Assembly (NCBI GenBank): GCA_016794505.1
Contig: JAEUJZ010000067.1
Span: forward strand, 1 to 64,000
DNA: 64,000 nucleotides
DNA from: Myxococcales bacterium
GTDB lineage: Bacteria > Myxococcota_A > Polyangia > Palsa-1104 > JAEUJZ01
Reading direction: 5' to 3'
The position numbers and the translations under genes were made by a program. Positions within the stretch are counted from its first letter, which is position 1. Each line of letters begins with the position of its first letter. Below the pieces are notes generated by a model. It was given only the letters and a program-made list of their open reading frames with translations, did no database searches and was not told where the DNA came from. Positions 56,923 to 64,000 of the stretch are shown in pieces.

Positions 56923-58359
56923 ATGAAGCGTCCCCCTGGCCCGTCGAGTCCGGCGCTGTGGCAGACCGCGCAGTGGATGCGCCATCCCATCGAGTTCCTC
57001 ACCGACTGCGCGGCCCGGTACGGTGACCTCTTCCGTTTTCAAATGGCTGGCTTCGGCACGGTCGTGGTCATCGCCAACCCGGATCTGATCCGCGAGGTGT
57101 TCCTGGGCAGCCCGGATGTCTTTTTGGGCGGACAGTCCAACAACATGCTGCGGCCCTTTGTCGGCGATCATTCCCTGCTTGTTCTCGACGGAGATCCGCA
57201 CGCACGACAGCGCAAGCTGCTGGCCCCGGCTTTCCATGGTGAGCGCATGCTGGCGTATGGCCAGGCGATGCTGGATCTGGCCCAGGCGGCCATCGATCGC
57301 TTCGCGCTGTCGCGGCCGTTCGCGCTGCATCCCGAGATGCAAGCCATCACGCTGCGCGTCATCTTGCGCACGATCTTTGGCATCGGCGACGGGACGGCGA
57401 CCTCCGGGCAGACAGTAGCGGAAGAGCAGGCCCAGTCCGAGCACCTATTTCGGCTGCTGCAGACTGGGGTCGAGCTGGCGTCGAATCCGCTGCTCATTTT
57501 TCCCATCTTGCAGCATGAGCTGTTTGGACTTTCGCCGTGGGGTCGCTTCAAGCGCCTCGCGCGCGAGCTTGACGATCTGCTGCGGGCCGAGATCGACCGA
57601 CGCCGTCAGCGCAATGAATACCAGGGGCGCAGCGATATCCTGTCGATGATGATGCAGGCCACGGACGAGCAAGGTCACGCCATGAGCTTTGCCGAGCTGC
57701 GCGACGAGCTAGTGACCATGCTGGTCGCCGGTCATGAGACCACGGCCAACGCGCTCGGCTGGACCGTGGCCTTGCTGCTGCAACACCCCGCGCTGTACGA
57801 CGAGCTAGCACAGGACATCGAGTCGGCTCGCGATGCGCAGGGAGCGCTCGATCCCGAAAAGCTCGCCAAGCTGCCGCTTCTGGATGCGACGATTCGCGAG
57901 TCGTTGCGCCTGCGGCCGATTGCCCCGCTTGTGGCGCGGCTCTTGGCCAAGCCGCTTCAGCTTGCCGGCTATGACATTCCGGCGGGCTGGGTGGTGGCGC
58001 CGGCCATCAGCTTGGTGCATCAGCGCGCAGCGACCTATCGCGATCCGCTGCGCTTCGATCCGCACCGCTTCCTGCGCGAAAAGCTGCCAAACAACGAGTG
58101 GCTGCCCTTCGGCGGCGGCAACCGTCGCTGCATCGGTGCAGCCTTTGCAACCTATGAGATGAAGATGGTGCTTTCGGCCCTGCTGTCGCGCACCCGCATG
58201 CGCCTTGCACCGGGTTACACCCCGCGCACGATTCGCCGCGGCGTGGTGCTGACCGCATCCGAAGGGGTCCCCGTGATCGTCGAAGAGCGACGCGCTGCGG
58301 TGCGCTTGGACCACAGCGAAGGCATACGCAAACGCGTGATCGCAACGGGCCCTTGTTAA
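56923..58359 (+). CDS. Cytochrome P450
   Basis: The 478-residue product has all P450 hallmarks: the I-helix oxygen-binding AGHETT (269-274), K-helix E326-S-L-R329, the PxRF-type FDPHRFL, and the heme loop PFGGGNRRCIG with Cys403 as axial ligand. The sequence has no N-terminal membrane anchor, as usual in bacteria. It resembles CYP102/CYP110-like (fatty-acid or terpenoid hydroxylating) branches through FGGGNRRCIGAAFA. Redox partners are not adjacent. The gene is monocistronic, and a hairpin lies just beyond its stop. Confidence 0.95.
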   Translation: MKRPPGPSSPALWQTAQWMRHPIEFLTDCAARYGDLFRFQMAGFGTVVVIANPDLIREVFLGSPDVFLGGQSNNMLRPFVGDHSLLVLDGDPHARQRKLLAPAFHGERMLAYGQAMLDLAQAAIDRFALSRPFALHPEMQAITLRVILRTIFGIGDGTATSGQTVAEEQAQSEHLFRLLQTGVELASNPLLIFPILQHELFGLSPWGRFKRLARELDDLLRAEIDRRRQRNEYQGRSDILSMMMQATDEQGHAMSFAELRDELVTMLVAGHETTANALGWTVALLLQHPALYDELAQDIESARDAQGALDPEKLAKLPLLDATIRESLRLRPIAPLVARLLAKPLQLAGYDIPAGWVVAPAISLVHQRAATYRDPLRFDPHRFLREKLPNNEWLPFGGGNRRCIGAAFATYEMKMVLSALLSRTRMRLAPGYTPRTIRRGVVLTASEGVPVIVEERRAAVRLDHSEGIRKRVIATGPC

Positions 58360-58363
58360 AAAA

Positions 58364-58382
58364 GGAACGAGGCTAACGTTCC
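58364..58382. terminator. Hairpin after the P450 gene
   Basis: GGAACG (58364-58369) and CGTTCC (58377-58382) form a 6-bp stem with a 7-base loop, starting 5 bp past the P450 stop. The run of As lies on its left side, so on the minus strand the stem is followed by six Ts, the classical terminator layout. For the plus strand it is at best a weak terminator. It also contains one copy of the over-represented AAAAAGGA. Confidence 0.4.
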
Positions 58383-58397
58383 CTGTGGAGTGACATC

Positions 58398-58994
58398 ATG
58401 ATTCCGGTTTCGTACTCCTTGCGCGATATCAACCCAGATCTCATCGAGGCTTGGCGTACCTGCTTCGGTCGCGAAGAGAATATCGATGTATCCTGCGGCG
58501 ACATCTTCGAGCACCGCGCCGATGCCATCGTGAGTCCGGCCAATAGCTTCGGGTTCATGGATGGCGGCATCGACTTGGTCTATAGCCGGCGCTTCGGCTG
58601 GGATCTGCAAGCGCGGCTGCAGCGACTCTTGCAGACAGAGCACGACGGTGAGCTTCCGGTCGGCCAAGCCGTGATCCTCGAAACGCTGGACAGCGAGATT
58701 CCTTTTTTGATCAGCGCACCCACGATGCGCGTCCCGATGAATGTGGCGGACACCGTAAACGCCTATCTGGCGTTCCGCGCCGTCCTGCGAACCGTGAAGC
58801 AGCACAACCGTACCGCTGCCCAGCCGATCCGCAGCGTGCTCTGTCCAGGGCTTGGCACCGCCGTCGGCCGCATGCCGCCTAAGCGCTGCGCGCGACAGAT
58901 GGCAGCAGCTTACTTCTGCGCCGAAAAAGGCCAGACTCCGGTATTGCCAGCGCTGGGTATGGCCGTGGATCTGCACTTCCGCTTGCTGGCATAG
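58398..58994 (+). CDS. Macro-domain (ADP-ribose-binding) protein
   Basis: The 198-residue product is a stand-alone macro domain. ENIDVSCGDIFEHRADAIVSPANSFGFMDGGIDLVYSRRFGW holds the ligand-binding loop (SPANSFGFMDGGID), and SVLCPGLGTAVGRMPPKRCARQMAAAY the second loop. These domains bind or hydrolyse ADP-ribose derivatives; the AN-x-x-G-x-x-x-GG-x-D pattern is close to hydrolytically active families. A GGAG lies before the ATG. It is monocistronic on the plus strand, and no ADP-ribosyltransferase or DarT-like toxin gene is adjacent. Confidence 0.9.
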   Translation: MIPVSYSLRDINPDLIEAWRTCFGREENIDVSCGDIFEHRADAIVSPANSFGFMDGGIDLVYSRRFGWDLQARLQRLLQTEHDGELPVGQAVILETLDSEIPFLISAPTMRVPMNVADTVNAYLAFRAVLRTVKQHNRTAAQPIRSVLCPGLGTAVGRMPPKRCARQMAAAYFCAEKGQTPVLPALGMAVDLHFRLLA

Positions 58995-59221
58995 GCAGCC
59001 AGTTCCAACGCCGATACGCAGCGAACCTAGATATCTACATTCGTTCCGCTGCCTGATTGTTCACTGCGATCGACAGCAGGTTTCGCTCGGGTGCTCGGCG
59101 ATTGCTGCGCCCGCCACGGGCCCGCGCGATACGATGCAGCGGTCCGATCACACGCGGCAGATCTTCGTCGGAAATCCAGATTTCCAAGCCGGCTGGCCGC
59201 ACGCATCGGAAGGAGGGGTGG

Positions 59222-59527
59222 ATGCGCACGCTTCACATCGGCCTTGTTGGAACGATCGCACTCGGCGCGGCCTGGGTGGGCTGTCAGCCACGGAACGTGA
59301 TCCCGAGTCTATCGAGCACCAGCAGCACCGTGGTTTCGACCTGTGACAAGCTGCCCAACTGCGGCCAGTGCGTGTCCGATGCGCGCTGTGGCTGGTGTAG
59401 CGGCGAAAGCCGGTGTGTATCCAGCGACCGCGGGCCGACCTGCCAAAGCGGCTGGATCGCCAAAGATCCCGAGCAGCTTTTGTGTCCCGCGGATCGTCCC
59501 AGCAAGTCATCGCAAGGGGCCAAGTAA
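59222..59527 (+). CDS. Small lipoprotein with PSI-like cysteine module
   Basis: The ATG at 59222 follows AAGGAGGGG and gives 101 residues. A lipoprotein signal ends with AAWVGC (Cys21). The mature part has eight cysteines in the order of a plexin-semaphorin-integrin (PSI) module, with the hallmark CGWC after C-x5-C-x2-C: CDKLPNCGQC, ARCGWC, SRCVSS, PTCQS. PSI-like modules in myxobacterial lipoproteins are usually surface or periplasmic adhesion-type units. The next gene starts 21 bp later with its own ribosome-binding site. Confidence 0.75.
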   Translation: MRTLHIGLVGTIALGAAWVGCQPRNVIPSLSSTSSTVVSTCDKLPNCGQCVSDARCGWCSGESRCVSSDRGPTCQSGWIAKDPEQLLCPADRPSKSSQGAK

Positions 59528-59548
59528 GGCGGAAAGGAAGCGCGTGAC

Positions 59549-60607
59549 ATGTCGTCCCAATCTTCTCAAACGAACGTCCGTACCATCGTCGGTGCCGCGA
59601 CGTACGAGCGAATTCGCGGATACCTGCAGCACACGATTCCAGGGGGCGAACGCGACAGTCCGAAGTTTGGCACCGTGGACGATGCACTCGTCGATGACTT
59701 TGTGGTCTTGCTGTGGCGCGAACATGCGCAGACCGCGCGCAGCGTGGGTCTTGCCGATCCGCCGGCCGGCTTCCTAGAACACCAGGCTGCCGCCGTTCCG
59801 CGCGGCGCACAGCGCCCGATCGAGCAGAGCTTTGCCAGTCCGGCGGATGAGGAAGAAGGCTCGGTCCTACCGCGCTATTACATCGTGCATGCGCGCCATC
59901 ATCGGCATGGTTTTTCGGACTTTGTCGGCACGCTGCCCATGGTCCGCATCAGCCTGCCTCTCGACGGAGAGAACTATCGCTTGAGCACACCGATCGGCGA
60001 TGTGCTGGCCAGCGATCACCTGCTGCGCAACCTGCGCGATGTGGTGGCCAAAGCCTATCCCTGCGAGCGCGCCGAGCTCATCACGCCGGTACGGCGCGAG
60101 GGCGTGCGCTTCGCTGCTATCTCGGTGCTGCTGGCCTACAAGCACTTCGCGGACCCGCAGCCTGCGTACTACGTCCTGGAAGCTGGCTTGGCTCAGGGGG
60201 GACCGCGCATGAGCTATATCGCGCCGAGCATGGCGCCGATCGTGCGGCGCTCGGACTATCAGCCAACGCAGTTCGCCAGCACCACGAACTTCTATCGCGG
60301 CGATCTCGGCATGGACGGAAATGAACCGACGGTGCTGACCATCGAGTCGTTCACTGCCGATCCACGCAAGGAAGCGAGTGCGCAGCCCTATATCACCATC
60401 AGCGCGAACTTCGTGCGCGTCAGTCGCTTTGACAAGCGGCTGGATACCACCCCGCTGCAGCGATACCGCGAAGCGGTCGTGCGCATCGCTGCGCTCGCCG
60501 AAGCTATGAACCAGCGCGTCGCGGACCTGTCCTTCTTGCAGGGGCTGTTCGCACACGACGGCAGAAGCCTGGACTGGCTGACGTCGCCGCCGCAAAAAGC
60601 GAAATAG
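59549..60607 (+). CDS. Unknown 352-residue protein downstream of the PSI lipoprotein
   Basis: The product has no signal peptide or membrane span. The middle part (about 100-270) is beta-rich with many aromatic residues (YRLSTPIGDVLAS, ISVLLAYKHFAD, PAYYVLEAGLAQGG, TNFYRGDLGM), and the ends are helical. I recognise no family. AAGGAAG lies upstream of the ATG. It follows the lipoprotein gene closely and is probably cotranscribed with it. Confidence 0.6.
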   Translation: MSSQSSQTNVRTIVGAATYERIRGYLQHTIPGGERDSPKFGTVDDALVDDFVVLLWREHAQTARSVGLADPPAGFLEHQAAAVPRGAQRPIEQSFASPADEEEGSVLPRYYIVHARHHRHGFSDFVGTLPMVRISLPLDGENYRLSTPIGDVLASDHLLRNLRDVVAKAYPCERAELITPVRREGVRFAAISVLLAYKHFADPQPAYYVLEAGLAQGGPRMSYIAPSMAPIVRRSDYQPTQFASTTNFYRGDLGMDGNEPTVLTIESFTADPRKEASAQPYITISANFVRVSRFDKRLDTTPLQRYREAVVRIAALAEAMNQRVADLSFLQGLFAHDGRSLDWLTSPPQKAK

Positions 60608-60727
60608 GCGACTGCCTGGCTGTCCTACGATCACGGCCTAGCTGCCGCACGCTCTGCTCTCGCCCGAGCACCACGAGCCCTCACACACGAGCGATCCGCA
60701 CGCGAGCACCTTGAGTAGCATGAGATC

Positions 60728-61780
60728 ATGCACAGCCCTCTTTCATCGGATCCAGCGCCGCATACCACGGTGCCCATCGTGGATGTCGCAGCCCTTGTCG
60801 ATCCAGCCAGCAGCCCAGCGCTGCAAGCACAGGTGGCCGCCGCGATCCATCGTGCGTGTTGCGAGCACGGCTTCTTTTACATCACCGGCCATGGCATCGA
60901 TCGCGGCTTGCAGCAGGCGCTTTACGATCAGTGCCGCGCCTTTTTCGATCAGCCTCTTCAGCGCAAGCTCGCGATCCATATGCGACACGGTGGCACGGCG
61001 TGGCGCGGCTATTTTTCCGTCGGGGAAGAGCTGACATCCGGGCATCCCGATCAAAAAGAAGGCCTGTACTTTGGCCACGAGCTAGCACCCGACGATCCGC
61101 GCGTGCAGACCGGGATACCACTTCACGGTGCCAACCTGTTTCCCGCAGAGCCTAAGGCGCTGCGCCCCCTGGTCTTGCAGTACATGGCTGCGCTCACCGC
61201 GCTGTCACACAGCCTGATGTCTGGCATCTCGCAGAGCTTGGGCCTGCCTGCTTCCTATTTCCACACGCACTACACGCGGGATCCAACCGTCTTGTTTCGC
61301 GTCTTTCATTATCCCGCGCAGCCTGTCGCCGATCAGACATCGTGGGGCGTGGGCGAGCACACGGACTATGGCGTCCTGACCATCCTGAAACAGGATCAGA
61401 TCGGCGGCTTGCAGATCAAGCGCGATGACCGGTGGATGGATGCGCCACCGATTGATGACACGTTTGTCTGCAACATCGGCGACATGCTGGAGCGAATGAC
61501 GCGTGGCCTGTACCGCAGTACGCCGCACCGCGTCCGCAATACATCCGGCCAAAGCCGTCTGTCTTTTCCGTTCTTTTTCGATCCGGGCTGGGACTGTCCT
61601 GTCACGCCGCTGCCTGTCACGCAGGTCCTGGATGCCGCGCAGCCAAGCTCTGCGCACGAGCGCTGGGATGGGCAGGACGTCCACGCTTTCGCCGGCACCT
61701 ATGGCGAATACTTGCTGGCGAAAGTGAGCAAGGTGTTTCCCAATCTGCGAAGTGCAGACGCGAACGCTGCCGCGCGCTAG
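60728..61780 (+). CDS. 2-oxoglutarate/Fe(II) or IPNS-type oxygenase
   Basis: The 350-residue product has the isopenicillin-N-synthase-like plan: VPIVDVAALVD and HGFFYITGHGID at the N-terminus, the iron ligands H211-x-D213 (GEHTDYG) and H267 (STPHRV), and the co-substrate-binding R277-x-S279 (SRLSFPFFFDP). Enzymes of this type include plant-like dioxygenases, ethylene-forming enzymes and antibiotic oxidases. Presence of R-x-S suggests 2-oxoglutarate use. The gene is monocistronic, and the substrate is unknown. Confidence 0.92.
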   Translation: MHSPLSSDPAPHTTVPIVDVAALVDPASSPALQAQVAAAIHRACCEHGFFYITGHGIDRGLQQALYDQCRAFFDQPLQRKLAIHMRHGGTAWRGYFSVGEELTSGHPDQKEGLYFGHELAPDDPRVQTGIPLHGANLFPAEPKALRPLVLQYMAALTALSHSLMSGISQSLGLPASYFHTHYTRDPTVLFRVFHYPAQPVADQTSWGVGEHTDYGVLTILKQDQIGGLQIKRDDRWMDAPPIDDTFVCNIGDMLERMTRGLYRSTPHRVRNTSGQSRLSFPFFFDPGWDCPVTPLPVTQVLDAAQPSSAHERWDGQDVHAFAGTYGEYLLAKVSKVFPNLRSADANAAAR

Positions 61781-61888
61781 CTCGACGAGAACCGCGACAC
61801 AAAACTGTCACACGCCTGTCACGCAAATGGCACGGCGAGGGCAAGGCCGCTCACTAGAGTAGGGACCAGACTGCTTCTAGGAGTTTGC

Positions 61889-64000
61889 GTGTCCCGTCTT
61901 CCCTTGTATCTGCCACGCGGCGCGCGGAACGTGAGCACGGCACGCGCTGTGCGCTGGCTTTCTCTTGGGCTTGCTTCCGCCTTGCCGTGTATGGCCCTGG
62001 CCCAGAGCCCGGCTGCGACCCCGCCTGCTGAAGCGCCGCCACAGGACGCATCGCCGACGCGGGATGCGCCGCCATCTTCTACAGCTGCACAGCCCGCCGC
62101 TGCACCAGGCCCCGTTTCTGCCCCTTCATCACCCAGCCCGAGCGAATCAAGCAGCGCGGCTGCACAGCCGGATGCGAGCCGTTTCGGACGCATTACGGGA
62201 ACCGTGCTGGATGCGCTCAGCAAGAAGCCCCTGCGCGAGGTCTATGTCGGCATCGACGGCCTGGAATATCAGACCGCCACCGACGCAAGCGGAGCCTTCG
62301 TTCTGCCGGTGCCCGCTGGCACATACAAGCTGCAGATCGCGTTCGATCTGTACGAAGTGCTGGCCTTTGAAGTGCGCGTGCAGGAAGCGGCGACGTTTCG
62401 CTTCGATGCCCCCATTCTTCTGCGCAAAGACAAGCAGCAGCAGGTGGAAAAGACCGTCATCCGCGAGCCTGGCCGTAGCAGCACAGAAGCCGCCAATCGT
62501 CAGCGCCAAGACTCGGCCGCGGTGTCCGATATCGTCAGCGGTGAAGAGATCAAGAAAGCTGCGGATTCCAGCGCCTCGCAAGCGGCCTCGCGCGTGACCG
62601 GCGCGACCGTGGTCGGGGATCGCTTTGTGTATGTGCGCGGGCTGGGCGAGCGCTATTCCAACGCGCTGTTCAACGGTGCGCCGCTGCCAAGTCCCGAGCC
62701 GGATCAGCAGGCCGTTCCGTTCGATGTGTTCCCCGCCAGCTTGCTCGCCAACCTGCGCATCGCCAAGAGCGCGACGGCGGACATCCCCGGCGACTTTGCT
62801 GGCGGCTCGGTGCAGATCAATACGCAGGAATTTCCCAGCCGCTTTCAGCTGAACCTGGGACTCAGCGGCGGCGCCAATCTGCAGACCGCATTTCAGCCGG
62901 CGCTCGGCTACAGCGGCGGACGCAGCGACTTTCTTGGCATCGACGACGGCACGCGACGCATGCCGGTGCGACAGCCGGGGCAGTCGGATCTCGACTACTA
63001 CAGGAGCTTCCCGAACATCTGGAGCACGCGCAGCACAACCGGCGCGCCGAACTATGGCTTGTCGATGTCGCTGGGTGGCCAGCGCGAGATCGCCGGGCGT
63101 CGCTTGGGGTACTTGGCTGCGCTCACGTATGGCGCCGACACGCAGACACGACAGGAAGAAGTGCGCACGTTCTATCTGGATGCGGATGCGCAAGGCCGAC
63201 CGGTTCTGCGCAGCAACATCGAATACGACAACGGCGCATTCAGCGACGGTACACCACGACAGACATGGCGCACCACACGCAGCGTGCAGTGGGGAGCGCT
63301 GGCCAGCATGAGCCTGCAGCTGGCACCGCTGCATCGCGTGTCATTGACCGGCCTGTTCACCCAGAACAGCGATGATGAGGCGCGCGTCTTCCAAGGCTTC
63401 AATACGGGCAGCGATCGCGAGGTATCGTACAGTCGCCTGCGCTTTGTCAGCCGCAGCCTGCTGTTCGCGCAGCTTGCCGGAAACTCTATCGTGCAGAACC
63501 GCCTGGGCTCGGGCACCGTCGACTGGAACGGAACCTATGCCTGGGCTGCGCGCGGAGAGCCAGACAACCGCGAAGTCGCGTATCAACGGGGCGTCGAAGG
63601 CGGAGCCTTCCGCCTCGCCAACTCGGGCACCAGCGGCCAGCGGTTCTATTCGCAAAATGGCGAGCACCAGATCTTCGGCGCGGTCGACTACAGCCAAGCG
63701 TTTTCGGCGTGGAAGCAGCGACCCGCACGCTTCCGCGTGGGAGGCGCCGCGCGTGGCCGCTTCCGCGAGTTTTCGGCCACACGTCATCGCTTTGGCTATA
63801 CCGGCGTCGGCGCGCTGGATGCCAGCTTGCCGCCGGAAGACCTGCTCGGTGGAGACGCGCTGGGCAGTCCTACGGAAGCGCGCGACCAGACCAATCCCTT
63901 CGATCGATACCGCGGGCAAATGGGAATCTATGCGCTGTATGCCCTGGTCGATCTGCCGCTTCTTCCCCGCATGCGCGTAAACATCGGCCTGCGCACCGAA
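61889..64000 (+). CDS. TonB-dependent receptor (5' part; runs off the window)
   Basis: A GTG at 61889 follows AGGAG at a good distance, and the frame stays open for 704 codons to the right edge. The signal peptide ends near ALAQSPA, followed by a Pro/Ala/Ser-rich linker. A carboxypeptidase-regulatory-like beta-sandwich comes next (ITGTVLDALSKKPLREVYVGIDGL, FVLPVPAGTYKLQIAF), then the plug domain (DIVSGEEIKKAADSSASQAASRVTGATVVGDRFVYVRGLGERYSNALFNGAPLPSPEP, IAKSATADIPGDFAGGSVQINT) and the first barrel strands. A classical TonB box is not obvious. It should take up a large nutrient or complex across the outer membrane. Confidence 0.9.
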   Translation, partial: MSRLPLYLPRGARNVSTARAVRWLSLGLASALPCMALAQSPAATPPAEAPPQDASPTRDAPPSSTAAQPAAAPGPVSAPSSPSPSESSSAAAQPDASRFGRITGTVLDALSKKPLREVYVGIDGLEYQTATDASGAFVLPVPAGTYKLQIAFDLYEVLAFEVRVQEAATFRFDAPILLRKDKQQQVEKTVIREPGRSSTEAANRQRQDSAAVSDIVSGEEIKKAADSSASQAASRVTGATVVGDRFVYVRGLGERYSNALFNGAPLPSPEPDQQAVPFDVFPASLLANLRIAKSATADIPGDFAGGSVQINTQEFPSRFQLNLGLSGGANLQTAFQPALGYSGGRSDFLGIDDGTRRMPVRQPGQSDLDYYRSFPNIWSTRSTTGAPNYGLSMSLGGQREIAGRRLGYLAALTYGADTQTRQEEVRTFYLDADAQGRPVLRSNIEYDNGAFSDGTPRQTWRTTRSVQWGALASMSLQLAPLHRVSLTGLFTQNSDDEARVFQGFNTGSDREVSYSRLRFVSRSLLFAQLAGNSIVQNRLGSGTVDWNGTYAWAARGEPDNREVAYQRGVEGGAFRLANSGTSGQRFYSQNGEHQIFGAVDYSQAFSAWKQRPARFRVGGAARGRFREFSATRHRFGYTGVGALDASLPPEDLLGGDALGSPTEARDQTNPFDRYRGQMGIYALYALVDLPLLPRMRVNIGLRTE

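Overview
The window is GC-rich and carries features typical of a predatory or social delta-type bacterium. I read it as Myxococcota, most likely a Polyangia-like lineage, but no rRNA or other marker gene is present to prove this. The evidence is the mix of Hanks-type Ser/Thr kinases, FHA-AAA+ regulators, PEGA-type tick-up proteins, a C-terminal remnant of a VCBS/FG-GAP surface protein, a TonB-dependent receptor and a divergent type VI secretion system (T6SS).

Layout. 1-6481 is an accessory island: a zinc-ribbon coiled-coil protein, a nucleotidyltransferase/small-protein pair, a predicted conflict protein (death-like adaptor domain plus nucleoside-phosphorylase domain) and a serine recombinase whose edge abuts a truncated VCBS gene. 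7039-17909 is ordinary chromosome with mixed metabolism: an S15/CocE-type lipoprotein hydrolase, a ferritin-like diiron protein, an Mla-type ABC ATPase, a PEGA/outer-membrane-type protein, an unknown helical-repeat protein, a Rieske oxygenase and a dienoyl-CoA-reductase-like SDR.

18213-50484 is one T6SS island. Its structural genes all read on the minus strand from tssB (46932) down to a tssG-like gene (23176): tssB, tssC, hcp-like, tssK, tssE, a VgrG gp27-like base, a giant VgrG gp5-like/low-complexity protein, tssF, tssL, an unknown gene, tssM, tssJ, a degenerate AMP-ligase-like gene, a DUF4280 PAAR-like gene, a tssA-like gene with a long Ser-Asp tract, and tssG. Most neighbours overlap by 4-11 nt or are a few nt apart, suggesting one or two long transcripts, with the only sizeable gap between hcp and tssK. 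The island is bracketed by two paralogous FHA-AAA+-Fis regulators that lack the sigma54-contacting GAFTGA loop, and it also holds two divergent Ser/Thr kinases and an unknown 478-residue protein. Upstream of tssB and upstream of the 478-residue gene lie repeated copies of the palindrome TGCGCGCA, a plausible shared operator. No ClpV (TssH), intact single-chain VgrG or canonical PAAR gene lies in the window.

50767-64000 is again mixed chromosome: a GH13 alpha-glucosidase, a zinc-less quinone oxidoreductase, an NsrR-like Rrf2 regulator facing an MBOAT acyltransferase across a palindrome, an alpha/beta hydrolase, a small membrane protein, a cytochrome P450, a macro-domain protein, a PSI-like lipoprotein, an unknown protein, a 2-oxoglutarate/IPNS-type oxygenase and the 5' part of a TonB-dependent receptor that runs off the right edge. 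I found no tRNA, rRNA, CRISPR array or riboswitch. The most interesting signals are the split T6SS spike with many different in-frame repeat tracts, the AMP-ligase pseudoenzyme inside the T6SS operon, the GAFTGA-less regulators with a candidate operator array, and a strongly over-represented octamer AAAAAGGA.
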